Source: Arenibacter echinorum
GTDB taxonomy: Bacteria > Bacteroidota > Bacteroidia > Flavobacteriales > Flavobacteriaceae
Reading direction: 5' to 3'
DNA: 64,000 bases
Assembly: GCF_003259375.1 (NCBI RefSeq)
Contig: NZ_QLLN01000011.1
Span: forward strand, 39,806 to 103,805
This document shows, piece after piece, positions 36,485 to 47,085 of the stretch. Under the pieces are notes generated by a model. That model saw nothing but the letters and a program-made list of their open reading frames with translations. It was not told the origin of the DNA and ran no database searches. Position numbers and translations under genes: made by a program. How positions within the stretch are numbered: position 1 is the first letter of the stretch; each line of letters opens with the position of its first letter.

Positions 36485-37396
36485 ATGGAACGTAGAAAAT
36501 TTATATCGGGAACAGCAGCCTCCGCCACTTTTATAGGTATGGGAGGGCTATCGATGAATTCTTGCCGAAATTCTGCAAAAAAACACATTACTATCTTGCA
36601 CACGAACGATGTGCATAGCCATATAGACCCCTTTCCTACCAACCATTCGGTCTATCCCAATTTGGGCGGCTTGGCAAGAAGGGCAACTTTGGTTGATCAA
36701 ATCCGAAAAGAAAACCCGAATACCCTATTATTTGATGCTGGCGACATTTTTCAGGGGACACCCTACTTCAATTTTTATGGGGGAGAATTGGAATTTAAAC
36801 TAATGAGCATGTTAAAATATGATGCCGCTACCATTGGAAATCACGATTTTGACAACGGCCTAAATGGCCTTTATGCCCAACTGCCCTATGCCTCTTTCGA
36901 TTTTTTATCGGCCAATTATGACTTTACCAATACCCTTATGGATGGTCATGTGAAGCCATATAAAACTTATATTGTAGATGACATAAAGATCGGAGTCTTT
37001 GGATTGGGAATAGAGCTGGCCGGGCTGGTCACCAAAAAGTTGTACCAAGAGACCGTTTATCTAGACCCCATAGAAATTGCCCAAGACATAAGCCGTACCT
37101 TAAAGGAGGAGGAAAAATGTGATTTAATTATTTGTCTTTCCCACTTAGGATATCAATATCAAAACCCTCAAAAACCCGATGACCTAAAATTAGCGGCCAA
37201 AACAGAGAACATTGATTTGATTATAGGAGGCCATACACATACATTTTTGGACAGGCCCACCATAGTGAACAATAGAAAAAACGAACAAATATTAGTAAAC
37301 CAGGTAGGCTGCTTCGGCATTAATCTAGGCCGAATCGACTTTTACTTCGACGATGGCAAGCAAAACATTGCAGAGGGAGTGACTATCACGGTATAA
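36485..37396 (+). CDS. Metallophosphatase half of a split 5'-nucleotidase
   Basis: Catalytic N-terminal-domain homologue of 5'-nucleotidases such as UshA, 303 residues. A twin-arginine-like signal (ERRKFISGTAASATFIG) precedes a lipobox-like MNSC. The metal site is visible as ITILHTNDVHSHIDPF, LFDAGDIFQGTPYF, TIGNHDFDNG and GGHTHTF. It lacks the C-terminal nucleotide-binding domain, which is the preceding gene. Such reverse-order splitting is seen in Bacteroidota. Confidence 0.92.
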   Translation: MERRKFISGTAASATFIGMGGLSMNSCRNSAKKHITILHTNDVHSHIDPFPTNHSVYPNLGGLARRATLVDQIRKENPNTLLFDAGDIFQGTPYFNFYGGELEFKLMSMLKYDAATIGNHDFDNGLNGLYAQLPYASFDFLSANYDFTNTLMDGHVKPYKTYIVDDIKIGVFGLGIELAGLVTKKLYQETVYLDPIEIAQDISRTLKEEEKCDLIICLSHLGYQYQNPQKPDDLKLAAKTENIDLIIGGHTHTFLDRPTIVNNRKNEQILVNQVGCFGINLGRIDFYFDDGKQNIAEGVTITV

Positions 37397-37405
37397 CCGC
37401 ATAAT

Positions 37406-38239
37406 ATGATTCAAGAAAAAGGAAAATCTATAGTTACAAAAAAGATTATAAAAATACTGGGAGATGATTTTGTAGAACACACGGACGCCTTAGCGGTTGA
37501 AGAACCCCTGCAAATTAGTATCAGCGTTCTAACAGTGGAATTCCCCCTCAACAATAAAAACATCTCCATTACTATGAGAACCCCGGGTCATGATCAGGAC
37601 CTAGCCCTTGGATTTCTGTTCACCGAGGGCATTATCCACACTTCCAATCAAATAAAAAGGGTCACTCTTGATGAAAATAGCATAAATGTCCATCTAATTA
37701 ATTCCGAAAACATAGATCTTGGTAAACTGGAGCGGCATTTCTACACCAGCAGTAGTTGCGGTGTTTGCGGCAAAGCCAGTATTGAAGCCATAAAAACAAT
37801 CTGTCGCCTACCCCCTTCCCTAGCGGATTTTCAGATCGAAAAAAATCTTATTAAATCCTTTCCCGGCATTCTTAAGCAAGAGCAGAACATTTTTAACAAT
37901 ACTGGAGGGATACACGCAGCGGCGCTATTTAATTTTCAAGGCGAACTAATTGCAATGCGCGAAGATGTTGGGAGGCATAACGCTTTGGACAAAATTATTG
38001 GCCATTTACTTGCTCAGGACCTAATGCCCTTGGACCAACATTTATTGTTTCTGAGCGGTCGCGCCAGCTTCGAATTGATCCAAAAAGCAGCAATGGCAGG
38101 GATTCACTTTATTATGGCCGTGGGAGCCCCGTCCAGCTTGGCCGTAGAAATGGCCTTGGAGCACGATATTACCTTAATAGGTTTTCTAAACGAAACCCGA
38201 TATAACATCTACACCGGCTCCAAACGTATTAAAATTTAG
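37406..38239 (+). CDS. fdhD: Formate dehydrogenase accessory sulfurtransferase FdhD
   Basis: Transfers sulfur to the molybdenum cofactor so that formate dehydrogenase-type enzymes become active. The 277 residues contain the redox-active pair Cys118 and Cys121 in TSSSCGVCGKASIE, and the family stretch NNTGGIHAAALF followed by REDVGRHNALDKIIG. The gene sits ahead of a molybdopterin oxidoreductase, its likely client. A small gene lies between them. Confidence 0.96.
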   Translation: MIQEKGKSIVTKKIIKILGDDFVEHTDALAVEEPLQISISVLTVEFPLNNKNISITMRTPGHDQDLALGFLFTEGIIHTSNQIKRVTLDENSINVHLINSENIDLGKLERHFYTSSSCGVCGKASIEAIKTICRLPPSLADFQIEKNLIKSFPGILKQEQNIFNNTGGIHAAALFNFQGELIAMREDVGRHNALDKIIGHLLAQDLMPLDQHLLFLSGRASFELIQKAAMAGIHFIMAVGAPSSLAVEMALEHDITLIGFLNETRYNIYTGSKRIKI

Positions 38240-38314
38240 GAATCTAAACTTTGAGACCGATAGCCGAATACCTAACTTTATAGAATATAGAATAAGGATT
38301 AAAATATAGTTTGA

Positions 38315-38689
38315 ATGAAAATTAGGATACAAGGAAATTCGGTTCGTTATAGACTTACCCGTTCAGAAGTTGCGTCATTGAAGAAAGAAGGCTATTACAA
38401 GGAACAGACCGCTTTTAATGGCAAGGATTTTACCTACGCCGTTGCTGCCAAGGAAAACATTACCGGCCTCCAAGCGGAGTTTCAAGGAGATACCATTACC
38501 TTATGTCTACCTAAGAATGAAAGTATTAAATGGCCGGATAACGAGCGGGTAGGCTATGAAAACAAAATGATTTTAAACGACGGCCAAGTACTTAGTTTAT
38601 TATTGGAAAAGGATTTTGTTTGTTTGGATGAGCGCGTGGAGGACCAATCCGACAATTACCCCAACCCTGCGGCAACAACCAAAAAATAA
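38315..38689 (+). CDS. Small protein of the fdhD-oxidoreductase cluster (DUF7009-like)
   Basis: A 124-residue protein without signal or membrane segment. It resembles small DUF7009-type proteins found beside FdhF/YdeP-like genes, though I hold this name loosely. The sequence opens MKIRIQGNSVRYRLTRSEVA, has KDFTYAVAAKENITGLQAEF, and ends in an acidic C-rich-poor tail LDERVEDQSDNYPNP. Its stop overlaps the oxidoreductase ATG (TAATG). Close coupling suggests it is a helper or partner of that enzyme. Confidence 0.82.
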   Translation: MKIRIQGNSVRYRLTRSEVASLKKEGYYKEQTAFNGKDFTYAVAAKENITGLQAEFQGDTITLCLPKNESIKWPDNERVGYENKMILNDGQVLSLLLEKDFVCLDERVEDQSDNYPNPAATTKK

Positions 38690-40998
38690 TGGCAAACAAC
38701 CCTGAAAAATCAAATCCTAGTCCTACCTCACCGGCAAAATTAACCGGTCTAAAAACTACAAGCCCCAAAAAAGTGGCTGCTGGTATTCCTGCGGTTATCT
38801 CCTCTGCAAAACATGTATTTGGGGAAATGGGACTCGGTCGAGGATTAAAAGCACTTGCAAACCTCAACCAAAAAGGTGGAATTGATTGTCCTGGTTGTGC
38901 CTGGCCAGATCCGGATGATGAGCGAAGCACTATAGCCGAATATTGCGAAAATGGTGCCAAGGCCATAGCTGAGGAGGCCACTACCAAAAAACTGGATACC
39001 GACTTTTTCCTAGAAAACAGTGTTTCCCAACTTTCCATGCTTTCAGATTACGAAATAGGAAAAAAAGGGAGGTTGGCACAGCCCATGTACTTGCCCGAAG
39101 GCTCCGATTATTATCAAGAAATAAGCTGGGAAGGGGCTTTCTCCAAAATAGCAGATCATCTAAATGGGTTAAAAAGTCCTGACGAGGCTATATTTTACAC
39201 CTCAGGAAGGACAAGCAACGAGGCAGCCTTCCTTTACCAACTTTTTGTCAGGGAATACGGCACCAACAATATGCCGGACTGCAGCAATATGTGCCATGAA
39301 AGCAGTGGCGTTGCCCTTACAGATACCTTGGGCATAGGCAAGGGTTCTGTAAAACTGGAAGATTTTTACAAGACCGAGGTAATTCTGATCCTAGGTCAAA
39401 ATCCGGGCACCAATCACCCTAGAATGCTGAGCGCCCTTAAAAAGGCCAAAGAAAATGGAGCTACCATTATCTCAATAAACCCGATCATTGAAACCGGATT
39501 ATTAAATTTCAACAATCCCCAGGAAATAAAAGGAGCCTTGGGAATAAAATCGAAATTAACGGACCTATACCTTCAGGTAAAAATAAATGGTGATATGGCG
39601 CTCCTTCAAGCATTGATAAAACTTATGCTGGTTGATGAGGACAAAGATCCGGGAACTGTTTTCGATTTGGATTTTATAAAAGATAAAACCCAAGGTTTTG
39701 AAGATTACTTAACGCACATTAGAACACTTGATCTAAATAATTTAATAGCAGAATGTGGAATTCCCCTTCAAACGCTGCAGAGTGTGGCCACTATCCTGCG
39801 CAATAACGATAAGATTATTGCTTGCTGGGCCATGGGCCTTACCCAGCATAAGAATTCGGTAAACACCATAAAGGAGGTCGTAAACCTTTTATTATTAAAG
39901 GGAAGTATAGGAAAACCTGGGGCCGGTACCTGTCCTGTTCGTGGTCACAGCAATGTACAGGGAGACCGAACCATGGGAATTTATGAAAAGCCCTCAGCAT
40001 CATTTTTGGACCAGCTGGAGAAAGTATTCCACTTCAACCCACCACGCAAACATGGATTTGACACGGTGGAAAGTATTACAGCCATGCATGGCGGCAAGGC
40101 CAGTGTATTTTTTGCCATGGGCGGTAATTTCCTTTCCGCCACTCCAGATACCCTGTTTACGGCCGAAGCGCTTCAAAAATGTGACCTGACCGTTCAGGTT
40201 TCCACCAAACTAAACCGCAGTCATCTTATCCACGGCAAAGAAGCCCTAATCCTACCGTGTTTAGGAAGAACGGACAAAGACCTTGTCAAGGGCGAATTAC
40301 AGTTTATAAGTGTTGAAAATTCCATGGGGGTAGTTCATAGTTCTAAAGGGAGTCTTAAACCCATATCGTCCCAGATGTTAAGCGAACCAGCTATTGTTTG
40401 CCAATTGGCATTGGCCACCCTAAAAAATTCCAAAGTGGATTGGAAAAAATATTTGCAACATTATGACCATATCCGGGACAGCATAGAAGAATGTATTCCT
40501 GGATTTGAGAACTACAACCAAAGGATAAGACAGCCTTCCGGCTTTTATTTGCCCAACGGGGCAAGGGACAATTCCTATAATACCACAAGTGGCAAGGCCA
40601 ATTTCAGTGTATCCAATAGTGAGGCCATCGTCTTGGACGAAGGTGAGCTTTTAATGATGACCATAAGGAGCCATGATCAGTTCAACACCACTATTTACGG
40701 CCTGAATGATCGCTACAGGGGCATATTCAATGAACGAAGGGTTATATTGATGCACCCCAAGGATATTGAAAGATACCAACTAAAGGAAAGGGATCTGGTG
40801 GACCTTTATAATTTTCACAACGATACGGAAAGGATAGCGCAAAAGTTCATTGTATTGCCTTACAATATCCCTGAAAAATGTTGTGCCACCTATTTTCCGG
40901 AGGCCAATATCCTAGTGCCTTTAAACAGCACTGCCGATAAAAGCAATACCCCTACTTCCAAATCAGTAATCATTAAACTTAAGAAACATATATCCTAG
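38689..40998 (+). CDS. FdhF/YdeP-family molybdopterin oxidoreductase
   Basis: Large molybdenum-cofactor enzyme of 769 residues related to YdeP and formate dehydrogenase alpha subunits; the substrate is not known. An iron-sulfur-type N-terminus has Cys67, Cys70 and Cys86 (CPGCAWPDPDDERSTIAEYC). The cofactor site position occupied by selenocysteine or cysteine in FdhF is in NMCHESSGVAL (Cys202); no in-frame TGA is present. Other motifs are GQNPGTNHPRM, CPVRGHSNVQGDRTMGIYE and the C-terminal RSHDQFNTTIYGLNDRYRG. It follows fdhD and the small gene. A soluble cytoplasmic enzyme is expected. Confidence 0.94.
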   Translation: MANNPEKSNPSPTSPAKLTGLKTTSPKKVAAGIPAVISSAKHVFGEMGLGRGLKALANLNQKGGIDCPGCAWPDPDDERSTIAEYCENGAKAIAEEATTKKLDTDFFLENSVSQLSMLSDYEIGKKGRLAQPMYLPEGSDYYQEISWEGAFSKIADHLNGLKSPDEAIFYTSGRTSNEAAFLYQLFVREYGTNNMPDCSNMCHESSGVALTDTLGIGKGSVKLEDFYKTEVILILGQNPGTNHPRMLSALKKAKENGATIISINPIIETGLLNFNNPQEIKGALGIKSKLTDLYLQVKINGDMALLQALIKLMLVDEDKDPGTVFDLDFIKDKTQGFEDYLTHIRTLDLNNLIAECGIPLQTLQSVATILRNNDKIIACWAMGLTQHKNSVNTIKEVVNLLLLKGSIGKPGAGTCPVRGHSNVQGDRTMGIYEKPSASFLDQLEKVFHFNPPRKHGFDTVESITAMHGGKASVFFAMGGNFLSATPDTLFTAEALQKCDLTVQVSTKLNRSHLIHGKEALILPCLGRTDKDLVKGELQFISVENSMGVVHSSKGSLKPISSQMLSEPAIVCQLALATLKNSKVDWKKYLQHYDHIRDSIEECIPGFENYNQRIRQPSGFYLPNGARDNSYNTTSGKANFSVSNSEAIVLDEGELLMMTIRSHDQFNTTIYGLNDRYRGIFNERRVILMHPKDIERYQLKERDLVDLYNFHNDTERIAQKFIVLPYNIPEKCCATYFPEANILVPLNSTADKSNTPTSKSVIIKLKKHIS

Positions 40999-41046
40999 CC
41001 TGTTCAATGGTAAATTCTGCTTCCACTAAACCAAGATATAGTTATC

Positions 41047-41497
41047 ATGACGACCCTAAAAAGAAGCAATTCAAAAAATTTGGATTTTATAGCGCTGGTC
41101 AAACTTCTAGATGCCGATCTAAAGTTGAGGGATGGAGATGACCACGGCTTCTATGCGCAATACAATGGCATAGAAAACCTGTCCTTTGTTGTTTTGGCCT
41201 ATTCGAATAACGCACCCATAGGTTGTGGCGCCATTAAGGCCTATAATGACAATACCATGGAAATAAAAAGAATGTATGTTGCCTCGCAGGAACGCGGTAA
41301 AGGAATTGCCTCAAAAATATTAAAAGAGCTTGAAATATGGGCCGCAGAACAAAATTACAGTTCCTGTATTTTGGAAACAGGACTTAGACAGCCTGAGGCG
41401 ATTGCCCTTTATAAAAAAAAATGGTTACGCTACTATTCCCAATTACGGACAATATAAAGGTATTGCCAACAGTGTTTGTTTTTTAAAAAAGCTATGA
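41047..41497 (+). CDS. GNAT N-acetyltransferase with C-terminal frameshift at an A9 run
   Basis: Acetyltransferase of the GNAT fold, with the acetyl-CoA loop RGKGIASKILKELEIWA. As written the frame stops at 41457 after 136 residues, ending LYKKKWLRYYSQLRTI. One A fewer in the run at 41413-41421 gives KKNGYATIPNYGQYKGIANS, then VCFLKKL and a TGA at 41495-41497, which matches the conserved end of this family. So the reading frame is off by one base: a real mutation, a sequencing error, or ribosomal slippage at the A9. The stop at 41457 is used if the sequence is taken literally. Substrate unknown. Confidence 0.85.
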
Positions 41498-41565
41498 CGT
41501 TGTTTTCAAAAACCCTAACTTAACAGGCATTAAAAAAATCTAATATTTATCTTAAACCAATTCCA

Positions 41566-42342
41566 ATGTACAAAGCTGCATATATTTCAGTTCTTTTATT
41601 ACTATTAACAATAAACACCTATGGCCAAGCCAACCAGAGGGAATATTACCAACTAAAAACCTACCTCTTGGATACCGAGGAACAGGAAAATACCACAGAC
41701 CAATACCTCAGCAAGGCCTTGCTGCCTGCTCTCAAAAAACTCAATATCAAGAACGTGGGTGTCTTTAAACCAAGAACAATCGATTCCTTAAATCCTAGAA
41801 GCATAAAATTATTGATCCCAATGAAAGGTCTTGGCGATTTAGAAACCATGGAGACCAAACTTCAAAAGGATAAAGTTTATATGGCGGCAGCCAAGGATTT
41901 TTTGGATGCCTCTTATAAAAACCCTCCATTTAGCAGGGTCGAATCAGTTATTCTAAAAGCCTTTGTGGATATGCCCAAGATGAAGCCTTCGCCATTAAGC
42001 GGTCCCCGAAAGGACCGTGTTTATGAATTAAGAAGTTATGAGTCGGCAACAGAGGCCAAATACATCAACAAGGTAGACATGTTCAACAAAGGTGGGGAAA
42101 TAAGTCTTTTCGATAGTTTAGGCTTTAATGCCGTATTCTATGGTGAAGTACTTTCAGGTGCAACAATGCCGAACCTTATGTACTTGACCACATTTGAAAA
42201 TCAGGCCAGTAGGGATGCCCATTGGAAATCCTTTTCAGATTCACCGGTTTGGAACAAAATAAAATCGAACCCCAATTACCAGAACAACGTTTCCAAAAAC
42301 GTCACGCGTTTCTTCTACCCTACTGAATATTCCGATTATTGA
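41566..42342 (+). CDS. NIPSNAP-family exported protein
   Basis: A 258-residue protein with a signal peptide (MYKAAYISVLLLLLTINTYG) followed by two NIPSNAP-type domains. The first has REYYQLKTYLLDTEEQEN and the second DRVYELRSYESATEAKYINK, ending in YLTTFENQASRDAHWKSF. NIPSNAP proteins have a dimeric ferredoxin-like fold with no clear catalytic role; in Bacteroidota they are often secreted. No partner gene is close. Confidence 0.93.
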   Translation: MYKAAYISVLLLLLTINTYGQANQREYYQLKTYLLDTEEQENTTDQYLSKALLPALKKLNIKNVGVFKPRTIDSLNPRSIKLLIPMKGLGDLETMETKLQKDKVYMAAAKDFLDASYKNPPFSRVESVILKAFVDMPKMKPSPLSGPRKDRVYELRSYESATEAKYINKVDMFNKGGEISLFDSLGFNAVFYGEVLSGATMPNLMYLTTFENQASRDAHWKSFSDSPVWNKIKSNPNYQNNVSKNVTRFFYPTEYSDY

Positions 42343-42406
42343 TCATAACCCCTATTATTTTTCTCGTTCTGGCGAAGAAGCGTAAGGATATAGAACTTTA
42401 AATACA

Positions 42407-42446
42407 TAAAAAGCGGTCATGAAAATTTATCATGACCGCTTTTCTT
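42407..42446 (+). terminator. Terminator of the NIPSNAP gene
   Basis: AAAAGCGGTCATGA (42409-42422) pairs with TCATGACCGCTTTT (42430-42443) across a 7-base loop; T-rich sequence follows. It is symmetrical and could also serve the convergent minus-strand gene ending at 42492. Confidence 0.9.
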
Positions 42447-42491
42447 TTGTATTCACTACCAGGCCTTAACGCCAAACAAGCAACATTACTT

Positions 42492-42794
42492 CTATTGGTC
42501 TAAAAAATACTCCACCAATTGTAGTTGTTCCTCCTCCAAATTTATAACAGGGAATTTTTTTCCGGCCATCCTATACCAATATCCGGCATTGAACTTATCC
42601 CCTTCTTTTCGATGCAGATAGGCATGGATCCAGCTACCATTGGTATTATGCAGGTCCTGTGCAATATCATGGGAAGATTCCCAATCCCCCTTGGCATCAA
42701 ACCACATAGCCCGTAAAGCTTCAGGCCAAGAAGATGGTGCCGATTGCTGCGACAAGGTTGCATTAAACTCTTCAATACTTTTTGGAACGGACAT
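42492..42794 (-). CDS. Conserved hypothetical protein, 100 residues
   Basis: Small soluble protein found in many bacteria. The start is the ATG at 42794; a GTG one codon earlier also fits. Characteristic stretches are WPEALRAMWFDAKGDWESSH, SWIHAYLHRKEGDKFNAGYW and YRMAGKKFP. No function is known to me. It lies 22 bases after the end of the FAH-superfamily gene on the same strand, so it is likely the last gene of the GntP sugar-acid operon. Confidence 0.85.
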   Translation of the reverse strand: MSVPKSIEEFNATLSQQSAPSSWPEALRAMWFDAKGDWESSHDIAQDLHNTNGSWIHAYLHRKEGDKFNAGYWYRMAGKKFPVINLEEEQLQLVEYFLDQ

Positions 42795-42816
42795 CACTCT
42801 AAATTTATATGTACAA

Positions 42817-43650
42817 TTAGGCTACGGTATTCGACAGGGTCCCTATTGAATCAATAGTAATATTAACAACATCCCCATGATCCAAGGTAAAAGAATCCGG
42901 AGGCACCACTCCTGTTCCCGTCATCAAAAGGCTTCCAAAAGGAAAGGACATTTCACGATACAGATAGTGAACAAGATCGGTAAGTTTTCGCTTCATTTGT
43001 CCTACCTCGGTCTCTCCCTCGAACACTGTATTTCCTTTACGAACAATTTGTATATTGATCTTGGCATCCATAGAAATAGGCTCCTTGCTCAACCATATAC
43101 ACGGGCCCACAGCAGCTGCCCCGTCATAACTCTTGGCCTGGGGAAGATATAATGGGTTTTCCCCTTCAATATCCCTGGAACTCATGTCATTACCAATGGT
43201 ATAGCCTATTATTTTGGCATTTGGGGTTATCACCAGGGTCAATTCCGGCTCAGGAACATTCCATTTGGAATCCTTTCTGATCCTAACATCCTGCTTATGC
43301 CCTACTGCCCTACTAGCTGTACTTTTAAAAAACAATTCCGGCCTTTCCGCATTATAGACACGGTCGTAAAAATCGCCTCCCCCGGCATCTTTGGATTCTT
43401 CAATGCGGGCCTCCCTACTTTTGTAATAGGTTACCCCGGATGCCCATATTTCTTGACGTCCCACAGGGGGCATTAAACTGCCGTTCAATATGGTTGCACT
43501 ATTTTCAATAGGATCAAGCTTGGAAATTAAACTTAATGTATTGTCGTAAATGGCATCATCGCTAATAAATGAATCCCATTCCTTATCGATAAGATAAAAT
43601 TTATGGTCATTTTCAATCAAAACTCCTTGGTTGGTCTTATAAACTTTCAT
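42817..43650 (-). CDS. Fumarylacetoacetate hydrolase superfamily protein (AraD1-like)
   Basis: A 277-residue member of the FAH superfamily, distinct from the true fumarylacetoacetase at 5.3 kb. The metal-binding active site is suggested by VTYYKSREARIEES, then PELFFKSTASRAVGHKQD, PEPELTLVITPNAKIIGYT and GNDMSSRDIEGENPLYLPQA. It resembles enzymes that dehydrate 2-keto-3-deoxy sugar acids (AraD1/2-keto-3-deoxy-arabinonate dehydratase type). Being ten bases downstream of a GntP permease supports a sugar-acid role, but the exact substrate is inferred, not shown. Confidence 0.88.
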   Translation of the reverse strand: MKVYKTNQGVLIENDHKFYLIDKEWDSFISDDAIYDNTLSLISKLDPIENSATILNGSLMPPVGRQEIWASGVTYYKSREARIEESKDAGGGDFYDRVYNAERPELFFKSTASRAVGHKQDVRIRKDSKWNVPEPELTLVITPNAKIIGYTIGNDMSSRDIEGENPLYLPQAKSYDGAAAVGPCIWLSKEPISMDAKINIQIVRKGNTVFEGETEVGQMKRKLTDLVHYLYREMSFPFGSLLMTGTGVVPPDSFTLDHGDVVNITIDSIGTLSNTVA

Positions 43651-43660
43651 TCTTTAAAAA

Positions 43661-44995
43661 TTAGATTATTAAACTGATTATGGTTAAAACGATCATTGCG
43701 GAAAAGCCCAAAATAGCAGTCCCTAAACTGTGTGTCCTATATCCTTGATTTACTTTCATATCGCTAAGTTGGGTAACCACCCAAAAAAAACTATCGTTGG
43801 CATGGGACACTAGGGATGCACCAGCGCCAATAGCAATGACAGCCAAAGCTTTTGAAACCTCGGTATCAAAACCCATTGCCGGCATTAAAGGGGCAATAAT
43901 GGACGCTGTTGTAATTATGGCTACCGTAGAGGAGCCCTGGGCAGTTTTGATGCCGGCAGCAATAAGGAACGGAAGCCATATCCCTAAATTTCCGTTGGAA
44001 ATATTGTTCTCCAGCAAGGAACTAATGTCCGAAGTCTGTAGAACTTTTCCAAAGGCCCCACCAGCCCCGGTTATTAATATAATTATGGCTGCTGAAGTAA
44101 GTGCCTCCCCTATCCAACCCGAGGTGCTCAACATTTCCCTATCCAATTTTTTGGGCAGGGTAAAAGACAATACCATTCCTATCAATAGGGCTACAACTGG
44201 GTTGCCCACAAATCCTATAGCGTACTTAAATGTTCCTTCCCCAAAAGGCAGAGTGGGGTATTCGGCAAAAGACCTCAACACAATAAGAATGATGGGAACG
44301 ACTATAGGAATAAAGGATTTAAAGACCGATGGAGCGTTTTCCAGCTGGGAATTGATCTGCTCCTCCGTTAGTTTTGGTGCTGGATCAATGAAAATTCTTG
44401 AACCTATTTTTTTAGCAAACAAAATACAGACCAATAAGGCCGGTATACTGGTCATTAGACCGAAGAGGATAACCTGACCCAAATCGGCGCCTAAGATTCC
44501 AGCAGCAGCGATGGGTCCCGGAGTTGGGGGTACCATGGTGTGGGAAGCCATCAAGCCCAGTGACAAGGCCACTGTTGTTCCCGCCAAGGACAATTTTGCC
44601 TTTTTGGTAAGTGCCCTATTTAATGGGGAGACGATAATAAAACCGCTATCTGCAAATACTGGTATGGATACAAAATAACCAATAAAACCCATGGCCATAT
44701 GAACGCGCTTGGGACCAATAATCTTTAGGACAAGGTTCGCCAAGGTATAGGCACCGCCCGATTTTTCCAGAAAAGTCCCTATAATTAAACCTGCGATAAT
44801 GATAATGCCAATGCCCCCGATGGTGCTTCCAAAGCCATCATTAATAGTTTTTATGAGCTCATCCAATGGGAGTCCAGAAAAAATACCGAATAACAGACTA
44901 GCGGCAAGCAACGCCAAAAATGGGTGAAGCTTAAATCGGGTCGAGGCCACAATTATGAATACAATACAGAGTAGAAGAAGTAGTATGGTATACAT
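43661..44995 (-). CDS. GntP-family sugar-acid permease
   Basis: Inner-membrane proton symporter for gluconate or a related sugar acid, 444 residues with about twelve or more hydrophobic helices. Family stretches are FGSTIGGIGIIIIAGLIIGTF, MAMGFIGYFVSIPVFADSGF, SHTMVPPTPGPIAAAGILGAD and SSTVAIITTASIIAPLM. It is the first gene of the run with the FAH-superfamily enzyme and a small protein. Gluconokinase lies far away at 22.2 kb. Confidence 0.95.
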   Translation of the reverse strand: MYTILLLLLCIVFIIVASTRFKLHPFLALLAASLLFGIFSGLPLDELIKTINDGFGSTIGGIGIIIIAGLIIGTFLEKSGGAYTLANLVLKIIGPKRVHMAMGFIGYFVSIPVFADSGFIIVSPLNRALTKKAKLSLAGTTVALSLGLMASHTMVPPTPGPIAAAGILGADLGQVILFGLMTSIPALLVCILFAKKIGSRIFIDPAPKLTEEQINSQLENAPSVFKSFIPIVVPIILIVLRSFAEYPTLPFGEGTFKYAIGFVGNPVVALLIGMVLSFTLPKKLDREMLSTSGWIGEALTSAAIIILITGAGGAFGKVLQTSDISSLLENNISNGNLGIWLPFLIAAGIKTAQGSSTVAIITTASIIAPLMPAMGFDTEVSKALAVIAIGAGASLVSHANDSFFWVVTQLSDMKVNQGYRTHSLGTAILGFSAMIVLTIISLII

Positions 44996-45090
44996 AATTA
45001 TAATTTAGTACAAATATCTTTTTCCCTCATACGCCCTTATTTTTTTTTACTTCCAGCTCTATTCTTTTTCTATTCCCGTGGATGTGACAA

Positions 45091-47085
<1,995 letters not shown>

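Noticed and set aside
36485-37396. Truncated 5'-nucleotidase considered as a broken gene
   Set aside because: The missing domain is encoded intact in the preceding gene and both have export signals, so it is a split gene and not decay.
38689-40998. Selenocysteine site in the FdhF-like enzyme
   Set aside because: The position reads TGT/TGC cysteine in NMCHESSG and no in-frame TGA occurs.
43797-44477. Long open frame antisense to the GntP permease
   Set aside because: It is a mirror of a clear membrane-protein gene; composition is an artefact of the coding strand and it has no start signal or family match.
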